Shown: one piece after another, positions 1-9,266 of the stretch
Layout of the letters: every line of letters begins with the position of its first letter
Position numbering within the stretch: position 1 is the first letter of the stretch
Source: Dendrolimus kikuchii
Taxonomy: Eukaryota > Arthropoda > Insecta > Lepidoptera > Lasiocampidae
Assembly: GCA_019925095.2 (NCBI GenBank)
Contig: CM034392.1
Span: 6,956,887 to 7,020,886 of the forward strand
DNA: 64,000 nucleotides
Direction: 5' to 3'
Notes under the pieces: generated by a model
Database searches by the model: none
Seen by the model: only the letters and a program-made list of their open reading frames with translations
What the model was told of the DNA's origin: nothing
Position numbers and translations under genes: made by a program

Positions 1-64
1 AAAGAGTTCCCGTGGGATAGTTAAAAAACCGCACCACGCGGACGAAGTCGCGGGCATCAGCTAG
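1..64 (+). mobile_element. 3' end of a Helitron-like element
   Basis: The window opens inside a repeat that ends in a GC-rich hairpin-like stretch (positions 38-54) followed by ATCAGCTAG and then T. Ending in CTAG next to a T is typical of Helitrons, which insert between A and T. A second copy with the same terminal 60 bp lies at 44440-44691. The 5' part is outside the window and no Rep/helicase coding is visible, so this is probably a non-autonomous copy. Confidence 0.6.
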
Positions 65-91
65 TTGTATATAATACTAGTGATCATAGAC

Positions 92-352
92 CATAATAAT
101 TTGTTGTCAAAGACTATATACTTCTGTAATCACAGATTTCGCCAAGGCAACAATAAACAAAAGAGTATACTTATATATGTGTGTGTGCGTCAAATACATG
201 GCAGTGTGTGTAATGTTTTTTTATTGATTTAATGTATTCTTTATGCAAAGTTTTTAAAAAAATAGCATTCGTCGCTTCTTTTCTATATAAACTATAATTG
301 TCCGAAATTTTATACTCCATACTGGTACAAAGTTTTTGCTTCATGTATTAAT
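92..352 (+). repeat. Interspersed repeat family E, copy 1
   Basis: This block recurs at 28672-28950 and 35409-35724. All copies share the phrases TTGTCAAAGACTAT, ATCACAGATTTCGCCAAGG, AATACATGG and TTTTTGCTTC, in the same order. This copy lacks the first 15-20 bp and the Pro-rich-looking 'cctccgtccgcgc' part of the others. No coding capacity was seen. I cannot assign it to a transposon class. Confidence 0.7.
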
Positions 353-395
353 ATATAGATAATATAAACATTTAAGACAAAATATAGTTCAAAAG

Positions 396-653
396 TAGCC
401 AAAAAAGAGATGGATGGATTGTGTGAAGGAAGATATGATGATTTATAGTTTGACAAAAGACGTTAGGATAGAGGAGTATGGAAGAAAAAGACATATTATG
501 CCGACCCCAAATAATTGGGAGAAGGTGAAAGAGAAGAAAATAAAGAGGGAGATAAAATATAGTTCAAGTGAAACGTTTCTGTTTAATCTTATATTAAGTT
601 CAAAGCTATACAAAAATGTGAAAATAGATCTTATATACTACTATGGATATTAA
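396..653 (+). pseudogene. LINE reverse-transcriptase C-terminal remnant (RTE-like)
   Basis: Reading from 399, the frame gives PKKRWMDCVKEDM, a hallmark of the C-terminal tail of many RTE-type endonuclease/reverse-transcriptase ORFs in insects. It is followed by a diverged segment ending near NNWEKVKEKK, which fits the family's basic C-terminus. The catalytic domains are absent. The frame runs to a stop at 651-653, but only the first 50 or so codons look family-like. This is a 5'-truncated, non-functional copy. The clade name is from memory. Confidence 0.65.
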
Positions 654-1339
654 AATTATAGGCATCTAAGCGAAATAATGCGATTGTATTGTAATACAAT
701 AAAACGGAGGTCAATTTTTCCGCGTTGTCGCAATACACGTTTTCTCGTCAACGAATACAAAATATATTTTTGGAATAAAAACGAAATAGAACATATTTTC
801 ATCGAAATCATTTCAGATAAATCAATGAAGCGATCATAAATGGATGTTTGAACAAAACTTTGTTATGATAACGCCAACTTTCCCCCGATCAAACTCCTTT
901 GAAAGTCTCTCGAGGCCTATTATCAGTTACTCTTTGTTTTGTTGGATTCTTAAAAACAATTTTATTTTAGCAATTTTTTTTAATTTTTCCTATTTTTCGC
1001 CCTCTAAATGTGGTTGCGGAAATATGTTTATTTCCAAAAGTTTTCGTGTTAACTGTATCATTTAATGTTTTCGCTTTTTTTTGTTTACTCCTAAGTTGGA
1101 AATTCTTTGAGAATTATCCGTTTTAAATTTTTGCTTACAACTTTGAAACTTTAATTAAGAAATGTCTTTCTAAAATACTGAAATTAAAGTCCTTAATATA
1201 ATCTAATTATTTAAACATCCTAAATCTGTGAATACTCTTGCACACATTGAACGTAGTCTTACATAAACAACAGAAAATTTTATGTGCGCGCGGCCTTTTA
1301 GCAGTATAGGTACTAAAGAATATGCTTTACCCGTGTAAA
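654..1339. other. AT-rich stretch, nothing recognised
   Basis: No conserved motif, repeat partner within the window, or convincing exon was seen. The short open frame at 844-1065 has no family features. Confidence 0.5.
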
Positions 1340-1660
1340 TTAAAGTAAATGCGGGATGCTGGCGGGAATAGAGAAGAGAAAAGTACTTACAGGGCGAGTC
1401 GCCGCCATACCAGACAGGCTAAGAACAATGCGGGCTTCGCACCGGCAGACACGTCTTCCTCGCAATCCTTTCTTCACGTCTTGAGGTTCCTTCGACGAGT
1501 GGATCAGGTGGAAACAGTACAGCGGGTATTTCCCAGAACGCAGGTTAATACAGCGGTTGAGGAATGCGGCAAGAGTCACACAAATCGCTGCTTGGCGAAG
1601 GCCAATCAGCGATTGCTAACATTATTATTATTATAAAATTATTATAATTGTTATAACATC
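1340..1660. other. GC-rich unassigned block with an ATT tail
   Basis: A sharply bounded GC-rich segment has open frames on both strands: 95 codons on plus (1349-1636) and 79 on minus (1340-1579). On plus it ends in a run of ATT at about 1621-1635, as a retroposon tail might. On minus, GTAAGT at about 1385-1390 could be a splice donor after a run reading MAATRP. Both explanations are open, a retroposed fragment or a host exon. No second copy was seen in the window and I do not recognise the protein. Confidence 0.35.
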
Positions 1661-2261
1661 GATATAGAGACGTAGATAAGAAAGTTTCCAACTGACTGCT
1701 GTACAACTTTTGCATTTAGTAATACAGTGTTACAGACAGTTTACGCCATCTTCCGAAGTTTAAAGATCAAGTTTGAAAAGGAAAATGTGTAAATAAGTTC
1801 CTGAATTATTTTAGTTTTAAATTTTACTGCATTCTGTGTCTTAGAACGGGTCACCGTAAGATTTATTTATTTTTTTGGGACTAAACACTTAATTACGAGA
1901 GGAATAGGTTAGAATCTAAACTATGATAATTCGTGTAGTAAGTACTCCTGGCCTTATAATAAGCTGTCCTATTTTAATTATAGTTCTTCCTTAGAAGGTC
2001 GGTTCTCTTTACGATTATTTTTGTTGTTGTTTTACGATTGTCTGTTTCTTATTCTGTGTACACCACTTTGTAACGTGTTCTCTCTTTTCTTTCACTATAT
2101 CCCAATTAATTGGGGACATACATCTTCTGTCACACCACATATCATTATATCATTTGTAATGTGTTATTGTCGCTATAAGGAGAAAAAGTAGCATAAACTC
2201 CCTAGCAACACGTCTAGCTGAAAATTCGTTTACTTCATATTTGTCTGTCTCAATTTAGAGA
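1661..2261. other. AT-rich stretch, nothing recognised
   Basis: No repeat partner, motif or coding signal was identified here. Confidence 0.5.
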
Positions 2262-2470
2262 TGATGCTGGATCTATATCTTTTACAGAGCCACTCCTTGT
2301 CTGTACAAGGAGTGGCTCCGCTCTAGCAGCTCTATAGTTGCTAGACCTACACATCTTTTATGGAGTCACTCCTTATATTACACTCCTTGTATAGAGCTGC
2401 TAGATCTACATCTTTTATGGAGGTACTCCTTGTACAGAGATGCTGGATATACAACTTTTATAGAGTCACT
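2262..2470. repeat. Degenerate tandem repeat, period about 60 bp
   Basis: The phrases GATGCTGGAT or TGCTAGATC, then CATCTTTTATGGAG, then CACTCCTTGTA recur three to four times over 209 bp with substitutions and small indels. This is an old minisatellite-like array. Its first unit contains the perfect hairpin listed separately. Confidence 0.7.
2287..2318. repeat. Perfect 13 bp inverted repeat, 6 nt loop
   Basis: GAGCCACTCCTTG is followed by TCTGTA and its exact reverse complement. It lies inside the tandem array, so an inverted duplication of one unit end is the simplest origin. Confidence 0.85.
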
Positions 2471-3334
2471 TTTTCAGTGGCAATATCCAAAGGGTATGAG
2501 AGTTACTAATAGCTTTCCATTACTAATGGTGATAAACTAGTTACAGTTGTTAATATTTGATACGTAAATGGATGTTTATAATTGATGGGTAAATTATTAG
2601 TAACTCAACCGTGGGTAATGGAACATTAGATTTTAGCATTTAATTACTTGCGATATAATACTTAAAACGATATATTAGGAAATGTAATATGCATTAGGTT
2701 TGAATGTACCACGTGAACTCCTTTTATTATTTTATTTAAATAATATTATAATCAGGCTTTAGTTGAAACTTTATACATTTATTGCTGAGCACTTTCGTGA
2801 AGGTTTCTGACAGTACTACGCACTATAGAAACCGTTCGAGTTGTACTGAATACAACATAATATAAATTAAATATGTTCAACCAGAAAAATAGCATCATCG
2901 AATATAAAACCTCGTTCAGAAGTATTTATTGCGTAATATGTTATATTCGTATGTCCTGATATCCTGACCCTTTTATGATTTACTGGCATTCAATTCTTGT
3001 TCTTTCTCTAACTTTGAATCATTCTTTATTGTTTTATTGCTAAGCACGTTTATCCAGGGCTCTTCGCATATTGAACCAGATTTCCGAAATTCGCAGCAAG
3101 TGCATGATAATGTATTATTATTCAACGATAGGCTAAAAATAAGGTGCTTACAATATCACTTTAGTTATAAAAATATTGATATTGTAACTAAATGGAACAA
3201 ATAAATTAAACATAAATAAGAAATATGATAAACACTAAAAACAATAACATAAATAAAACTAATTATAAATTAATATCAACTAAAATTAAACTACAATATA
3301 AATATAACTAGACTTACAAAATAACAAACTATAA
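2471..3334. other. AT-rich stretch, nothing recognised
   Basis: Mostly A/T with no coding signal. The A-rich run at about 3185-3330 (ACTAAAA/TAAAACT words) resembles the run next to the related LINE fragment at 48.2-48.3 kb. It may therefore belong to that element. Confidence 0.4.
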
Positions 3335-3605
3335 GTAAAAAATAGACTCCAGGTCGCTGTCGGCGGGGAGAGTGCCCAAAATGCTGGCCGCATTTCCACG
3401 TTGGATGGCAACGCTGATGCGTTGCCCTAGGTGCAAGCCAGCCTTTTGGTCACGCGAGACCTCAATTAGACGCGTTGAGAGGTCTCGATAGAGGTGATGA
3501 GCTCGAGCCCCCCCCCAAGGTTTCAACCCCGAAAGGCACAAATATGTACCCATTACCAATGGACACATATTTGCGGCGTTTCAGGGCCTCCTGGTTTGTG
3601 GGAGT
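3335..3605 (-). pseudogene. LINE ORF C-terminus (family G), frameshifted
   Basis: The minus strand encodes KRRKYVSIGNGYIFVPFGVETLG, then shifts frame at a run of nine C on plus (3508-3516). It continues as PWG, about 20 residues, LGQRISVAIQRGNAASILGTL, and ends FYL before a stop. The pattern VPFGVETLGPWG ... QR(I)S(V)AIQRGNAAS(I)LGT recurs at the end of many invertebrate LINE polyproteins. Only the last 90 or so residues remain, with no catalytic motifs. Related fragments lie at 48335-48860 and 54250-54590. The clade is not assigned. Confidence 0.65.
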
Positions 3606-4013
3606 TCTTATTTATTTTTAGTTTTTAATTATATTTATTATAAATTAACCATGATTTTTCCCATATCTGATGTATTAAACTTTGAAAAAAAATACAGTTC
3701 GGGTTTCTATTTGAGGCCAACAAACGGTAATGGTAAAATCACCACACTTGTCCATAGTGGTTCACGGGTTTTGGTAATATCGATGAGCAGATTTTGTTTC
3801 TTAATACGCATAGTATCGTAACAGTATTCATTTAAATTTTGGGATTTATTTTCATGTCACAGACACTACAATTTTATTTAATAAAACACAATATACATGT
3901 ACATATTTGTGTCGAAGAAGCTGTTTATTTGTTTCTGAAGTAGAATACACTTAGATTATTTCTCGGTACATTTAAAACCTTAAAGTAAATAGTTCGTAGG
4001 TCTGGAGGTTGTT
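3606..4013. other. AT-rich stretch, nothing recognised
   Basis: No feature was recognised between the LINE fragment and the hAT element. Confidence 0.5.
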
Positions 4014-4021
4014 CAGCCAAG

Positions 4022-4494
4022 CAATGGCGTAGCTACCGCCGTATCAGTCGTATCAATGACATGGGGTCCCCAGGCTACAGGGGTCCCGAAAGTGTGAAAG
4101 CAAAAATTCTTAAAATGTTATCCACAATCTTTGATTGTGATGATTATGATTAATACCATTTTTGAGAATAACTGCTAGGCCAACAGAAACGGCTATCAGA
4201 CTTGTCATTAATGTCTATAGAGACAGAAAATCTAGAAAAACTGTAATCGTCTCCAGCTATAGATGATTTGATAACTAAATTTGCCGAAATAAAGCGAGAA
4301 AAGTGTGTCTATGATTTGAATTGTTTGTCTAACTTAGCTCCTAGAAGCATGAAGTATAAGTAATAACTTATAATCAATATATAATTATTTTAATTTAATT
4401 CGACCATTTTTTGTTTATTTCATAAAAAAATCCCCTTTCCTTGGGCCGCCCAACACATTTTGATACAGGGCTTCTAAGGCAAGCTACGCCACTG
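4022..4494 (+). mobile_element. hAT transposon deletion derivative with 8 bp TSD
   Basis: The element is bounded by short TIRs: CAATGGCGTAGCTACC at the left and the reverse complement of CAGTGGCGTAGCTTGCC at the right. CAGTGGCGTAGC is a known type of hAT terminus. The flanks carry an identical 8 bp target site duplication, CAGCCAAG, at 4014-4021 and 4495-4502, exactly the hAT length. The 473 bp body keeps only the end of a transposase ORF, so this is an internally deleted copy dependent on another transposase. The intact duplication suggests it is not very old, although the ORF already has a stop. Confidence 0.88.
4178..4363 (+). pseudogene. hAT transposase C-terminal remnant
   Basis: The frame reads GQQKRLSDLSLMSIETENLE, then a stop at 4244-4246, then SSPAIDDLITKFAEIKREKC and a terminal stop at 4361-4363. 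The RLSDLSLMSIE and IDDLI.KFA..K(A)RK patterns match the tail of hAT transposases of the type related to ZMYM-like host proteins. The first catalytic residues, zinc finger and most of the dimerisation domain are missing. One internal stop makes it non-functional. It sits wholly within the TSD-bounded element, which supports the assignment. Confidence 0.75.
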
Positions 4495-4502
4495 CAGCCA
4501 AG

Positions 4503-5042
4503 TTTCCATTCGCACCGGATCCTAGTGACGTGACAGTATCGCTTGTATTCAACGTCTTTGTTTCGCACGTCGACCTTGTTCCAACACGTCTCGAATGTTT
4601 GTATCGTAGCATTCGTAGCGCTATGAGAACTCGAATGCTGCCGTAGTTGTGTGTTTTAGGACGTATATACACAGATCCAGCGATGGCCAACTGTGGTTCG
4701 TTGATGATCACAGTCAATTCGCCGTGTGGCGATAATTTCAAAGGAAAGCATTTGACCGAACGACGACGACTCGTCTACATAGAGCCAGATAAAGGGAAAA
4801 CTATATGTTAACCTTCGTTGGACTTGTCTATACAATCCACAAATATAATAGAAATTGTATGTGCTAGATCACCAATGAGTTAGTACAACCATGGAAATAC
4901 AATATGGCTAAGGCATGGTTTATATAACGCTAATGTTTCAATTCTAAAGATATTTCGGTTTTATAGACCATGAAAGCACCATGTCAATAATTACAGATTA
5001 GTAGCAATAGGTAGCAAGGTTTTTATTTTACCTGTGTAAATA
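4503..5042. other. Unassigned stretch with a GC-richer part (4500-4790)
   Basis: The segment 4500-4790 is GC-richer than its surroundings. Minus has an 85-codon open frame (4484-4741). Plus has a possible acceptor before 4676, followed by an open frame with a Met at about 4683. I recognise neither product and see no second copy. The remainder to 5042 is AT-rich with nothing recognised. Confidence 0.35.
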
Positions 5043-5538
5043 AATACATACATACATACATACATACATAACTTCACGCCAGTTCCCTTGCGGGGTAGGC
5101 ACGAACAACAGAGTGCCATTTAGGCTTATTCTTACACACCTCACTTACCTCTTTGACATTCATAACTCTTGTCATGCAAGCTCGTCTGTTCTTAAGGCTC
5201 CTGACATCACCTTCTGCTAGTACACGATCAATTTGATCATGGAAGGTGTGTCGTGGCCTTCCACGACTTCTGCATCCATCCACTTTTGCATTGTATATCT
5301 GTTTAGTCATTCTTTCATCATGCATTCTTTCCACATGCCCGAACCACCGGAGCATTCCTTTCCTTACCTTCACCCCGACACTCTCTTTCAGACCAACTCT
5401 CTTTCTTACTTCGGTATTACGAACGCGGTCCGCGAGCGTCACTCCGCAGATTTTGCGCAGTGCTCGCATCTCGACCGCGTTTACTCTACTTTCATGCTCT
5501 TTCTTCCATACCCAACTCTCGCTTCCATACGATAAATG
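5043..5538 (-). pseudogene. 5'-truncated LINE, reverse-transcriptase C-terminus (RTE-like)
   Basis: On minus the frame gives YGSESWVWKKEHES..VNAVEMRALR, then GMLRWFGHVERM, RGRPR and CMTRVMNVKEV, ending ARELA at a stop near 5077. This is the typical post-catalytic C-terminal region of a large group of insect LINEs. The (CATA) run at 5045-5070 on plus corresponds to a (TATG) 3' tail on minus, the simple-repeat tail expected of this LINE type. The catalytic domain is absent. A shorter copy of the same family is at 46424-46655 and a badly decayed one at 52628-52996. Confidence 0.8.
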
Positions 5539-5539
5539 G

Positions 5540-5580
5540 AAGCGTATTGTATTTATTCCGTAAATAAATACAATACGCTT
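5540..5580. repeat. Perfect 18 bp inverted repeat, 5 nt loop
   Basis: Left arm 5540-5557 and right arm 5563-5580 are exact reverse complements. The hairpin starts where the LINE fragment stops, that is, at the LINE's 5' junction. Confidence 0.9.
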
Positions 5581-5618
5581 ATATACTGCGTCAAAATGTG
5601 ATTTTACTTTACTTATAT

Positions 5619-5692
5619 AAAGCGGGTGACTGATATGCGAGCAAGTACTCGTTCTTATGGCATACTTGCTGACATGTCTATCATCCGCTTTA
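5619..5692. mobile_element. Short foldback MITE, family J, copy 1
   Basis: Left AAAGCGGGTGACTGATATG and the reverse complement of the right end, AAAGCGGATGATAGACATG, form imperfect TIRs of about 30 bp. They make up almost the whole 74 bp. A longer relative with the same ends is at 59484-59626. No transposase or superfamily-diagnostic duplication was identified. Confidence 0.65.
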
Positions 5693-6702
5693 GATATCTA
5701 ATGAAAAAGGTGACAAAAAAAGAACCGCGTCAGAACCTAGTCGAGACGGGTAGATGTACTTTTTAAGTGATCATTTATCAGTCATCGTATACATAGGTAA
5801 TAGGTTTTATTTAAATTTTGGGATTTATTTTATTTACAGACTTTAATTTTATTTATAGGTAATTTATAGACTGTAGTCAAAAGTACTGTTATACTTGCCA
5901 GCATGGTAAGGTTTAAGAACCAATAAATGTTGATTGTTTATAATTTGTGACATATAAAATATTTTTTTCTCTCCATACAAGTAGACCCAAGTTTAGCAAT
6001 ATATATATAACATCAGTTATTTAATAAAATTAACAAGTGAGTTCGAACGAAGCGACATTCACAGGGTCGCTGTAATTATTGGCACAATAGCGCCCGCCTG
6101 TTTGTAGACGACAGATTTACAGGTGCAGACGAGTCTTTGTTATATCGGTTATGTAACGTAAACAGTTGGTTAAATATACAAGGTTACAACAAGGGTATTA
6201 CGTCGAGAGTACAACAACAACACACCAATGTAAATGAAACAAACAAGATAATTAATAAAGCCAATGATGATGAAACATGTACGATTTTGAATGTCTATGA
6301 AATGTTTGAGACATTTCGGATGCTTTTCTGGAAAAAAATTATTGACATGGATATTATGTATTAAGATTTTTGGTCTATGATATTGCTTAACCATAATATA
6401 AGCATACTAAGTAATACAGAATAATGTAAGGAGTCTTTAGTCCCTTTCTCACGCTCTATGAACGATTTATAAACTAATAGATAGATAGAAAATTGTTTAT
6501 TGTTCGCCACATATATCGTACATAAAATAAACAATTTATAGTAGTCTCATTAAACAGATAATTATGAAAGTGAACTGTACATCTAGCTGTAGGCAGCTGG
6601 TTCATACCCGGCTCGAAGGATCAAAAACATTATGTTGAACATTTTTTTAAATAGTATTATTTCAATAAGTGAAATGTACTTTAATAATAAAAGCATACGA
6701 AG
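5693..6702. other. Nothing recognised
   Basis: AT-rich sequence. Overlapping open frames on both strands at 6137-6394 have no family features. Short simple repeats occur near 6476-6486. Confidence 0.5.
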
Positions 6703-7056
6703 TTATCTGTATAAAAAAATTGTGTGTTTGTCCAGTTCACACGCAGTAGAAGTGAAACAACGCGTGACAAGGGGTGGGAGGGATTCTAAATTTTGTGACG
6801 TCACATTTTATATATTATATCGTTATAATATTATTCAATTTTAAAACCAAATTTGAAGTATTAACGAAAATTTCAAAACATTTCCAACTTTATCTGTTTA
6901 GGCATAGTGTTTAAATTATTAAATATAATGTATTCAATCTCATTCTCTTGCAGGCTTCGTCCTATAGATTTATGTTTTTATCAGTTTTTGCTGTCGATTT
7001 TTCGTTTCATCGAGTTTTAAATCATGATGATTCTAAAGAATTTTCACTTCGAAAAG
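6703..7056 (+). repeat. Interspersed repeat family N, copy upstream of the Nos exon
   Basis: The reverse complement of 22768-23170 matches this block over about 330 bp. Shared parts include CAGTTC.CACGCAGTAGAA, GGATTCTAAATTT.GTGACGTCA, TGTTTAAATTATTAAATATA, ATCTCATTCTCT and CGTTTCATCGAGTTT. The near-palindromic TGACGTCA is a CRE-like octamer. A pyrimidine tract ending TTGCAG at 6948-6953 looks like a splice acceptor. It lies 300-650 bp upstream of the Nos start codon, so it could contribute promoter or 5' UTR sequence, but nothing here proves that. Confidence 0.75.
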
Positions 7057-7219
7057 CATATGGTTGTTGTTGAATACTTCGAATAATCGTTAATTTTAGT
7101 ATTAGATATTTACTCGAAACACAAATCTATTTGTTAACATAACGTAGGTGATTATTAATAAAGAATAAAGAAACGTTTGAATTACTCTCAAAATTCGAGA
7201 CAATTTTCATTTCCTTGAT

Positions 7220-7232
7220 GTTATTTTTACAG
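7220..7232 (+). promoter_or_regulatory. Candidate splice acceptor before the Nos coding exon
   Basis: A TTATTTTTACAG tract ending at 7232 is a good acceptor. If used, it would start an exon with about 118 nt of 5' UTR before the ATG at 7351. The alternative is an unspliced transcript starting nearby. Confidence 0.35.
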
Positions 7233-7350
7233 AAATGTGAATAAAGTTCAGTGATAATTAAACTTAAAACATAATTATCGTGCTAAACAATGTACCTAAC
7301 ATTTGGTTTCGGTTAAGTGAGGTTAAGTGGTAACAAAAAAAGAAGTCAAA

Positions 7351-7611
7351 ATGATGTCCCAACACTTCACCAATATGTTCGAGCAAATCGGCAACTTCAC
7401 TAAGAACAACTTAACCCATAATAGTAAATTGGCGAAGGAAAAAGAGAATAAGGCGAGCGCGAATGCGAACACGAATCATGTTGGTGTGAATCAGGCATCG
7501 CCGTCTCATAAGCAGGGTCAGCCGCCGGCTCCATTGAAGAAACCCTGCAAAATAAGGAACGTCGCCTCGAAAACTGAATCTTATGATACCTTGTACGGGA
7601 ACAGCACTTTG
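7351..7611 (+). CDS. Nos: Nitric oxide synthase, first coding exon (partial gene)
   Basis: This exon encodes 87 residues. It begins MMSQHFTNMFEQIG, passes through a polar Lys/Asn/Gln-rich linker with QGQPPAPLKKP, and ends KIRNVASKTESYDTLYGNST then Leu. The MSQHFT start matches my memory of Drosophila NOS. A basic K(I/L)(R/K)N segment followed by YDTL precedes the zinc-binding Cys pair and haem domain in animal NOS. NOS makes nitric oxide and citrulline from arginine using haem, BH4, FAD, FMN and calmodulin; those domains would be in later exons. An in-frame stop at 7324-7326 supports the ATG at 7351; the second ATG (7354) is an alternative. The exon ends G|GTAAGT in phase 0. I recognised no further Nos exon downstream. 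Confidence 0.75.
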
Positions 7612-7617
7612 GTAAGT
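7612..7617 (+). promoter_or_regulatory. Splice donor GTAAGT after Nos exon
   Basis: A consensus donor directly follows the phase-0 codon TTG. Codon-like composition stops here, which supports a real exon boundary. Confidence 0.7.
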
Positions 7618-8844
7618 CTTTTTGATTTTTATGATTTCATTCAATTAAAATATGATATCCAGAACAATATTGCCATTATATACGAAATTATGGACTTGAA
7701 ACTAAAATATAAACGGAGAACAGTAAATTGCTCATTCATATAATATATCAAATACGGTTACTTTAATGTTAATTTTAACCTGATGTTCTCCAAGGCCTGT
7801 AAAATATTAATTTTGAGATCACAGTCCGTCTAATTAAGAAAGCACTTTCGTATGTAATAATTCAGATTTAGCGTCTATCACCTCAAGCGTTTGTTTGCAC
7901 ACAAATATTGTTTTATAATACAGGTTTATTAAGAATGTCATTGATAACAAAACATGCAATGGTTATGTCGAATTTAGTTAGGAGATGATCAATTGCGATT
8001 GTCAATTCGTGATTGACAATTGAGCTTTAAACAAAATTAATTGACATGCATATTGACGAAAATTTTTAGCTGGTAATATTATAATATATATAATTTATAT
8101 TAATGGGTACAAATATGGACGGTTTATGAAATATGGTTATTAATTTTATATTGGAGCTTAATTACACTGGTAAATATTTTCCTCAATGTTATCAGATTAT
8201 TGGCCATTGTTGTATCGTGCTCTCAACAAAATACTACTAAAAAACTGTAAGGAACGATGAGGCATAATATATTATGGAAACGCTTTTGGAATTAGGATCA
8301 ATTACAATTGTAATTGATAGTACGCAAAACGAACAGATTCTTCAACATAGGAACGGGCATTAATCATCAACTGACTCCAGATTTTAATTGGCTACCACAG
8401 AACAGAAAGAGAAAACCGGCTACATTAATTATTTGAAAAGTAAATGTCTTTCATTACTTCTTAATGTGTTCTAATTACACACAACTCTGTTGAGGTGAAC
8501 AATGAATTATGTATGTTTTAAGTAAGAATATTCATTCATGAATCAACGTAGGAACTAAGTTCGCGACAAATTAATCGCACTTCTGAAAGGTAAGCTAAAT
8601 TGAAGTACTTTTGAGAATACGTTAAATAAATTAAAGGTACGTTAACATGCAAAGTGAAAGGGAAATTAACATTTCAACGAGTGTTGGCTTTTCTTTGTAA
8701 CATTAAGCTGCATGTTTTGCTTAAAAAAAATCTTCTTTTATTAAGATGTATTAGGAATATAGGTATGTATACCAATACGTAGGTACTATAACGACTGGGT
8801 CGGGGAATTTTCAAAATTTTTAGTCTTTAATAATTATATTTTCT
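7618..8844. other. AT-rich, presumed Nos intron
   Basis: No exon was recognised. Short self-complementary CAATTG-containing phrases at about 7990-8030 and 8300-8320 are noted but not assigned. Confidence 0.45.
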
Positions 8845-9266
8845 GTCCGTCTTCCGTCCTGACCTACGGGGCCGAGACATGGACACTTACGGCAGGATTG
8901 GTCCACAAGTTCCAAGTAGCTCAACGGGCTATGGAGCGAGCTATGTTGGGTGTTTCTCTTATGGATAAAATTAGAAATGAGGATATCCGTAAGAGAACCA
9001 AGGTAACCGACATAGCTCGCAAAATTAGCAAGTTGAAGTGGCAGTGGGCCGGTCACATCTGCCGTAGGACCGATGGCCGATGGAGCAAACGAGTCCTGGA
9101 GTGGAGACCGCGTCTTGGTAAACGTAGTGTTGGACGCCCTCCAGCCCGATGGGCCGACGACCTATGCAAGGTCGCCGGCAGGCGCTGGCTGAGGAAATCG
9201 GAGGACAGGGATGAGTGGCACCGTCTTGGGGAGGCCTACGTCCAGCAGTGGACTGCAAATGGCTGA
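8845..9266 (+). pseudogene. 5'-truncated LINE, endonuclease-reverse transcriptase C-terminus (RTE type)
   Basis: The frame opens VLTYGAETWTLT, continues FQVAQRAMERAMLGVSL.DKIRNEDIRKRTKV and WQWAGHI.RRTDGRW, and ends GRPPARWADDL then LGEAYVQQW before a stop. This is the conserved C-terminal third of RTE-type endonuclease-reverse transcriptases common in Lepidoptera. The frame is intact from about 8848 to the stop, so the copy is fairly young. It lacks the endonuclease and most of the polymerase. Start at 8845 is where similarity begins, a normal 5' truncation. It lies in the presumed Nos intron in the same orientation. Confidence 0.85.

Noticed and set aside
5233..5563. Two plus-strand frames of 100-105 codons
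   Set aside because: They are antisense to a clear LINE reverse-transcriptase C-terminus on minus.
7327..7350. Longer N-terminus for the Nos exon starting at GTG 7327
   Set aside because: Animal genes start at ATG; the ATG at 7351 follows directly and fits the family start.
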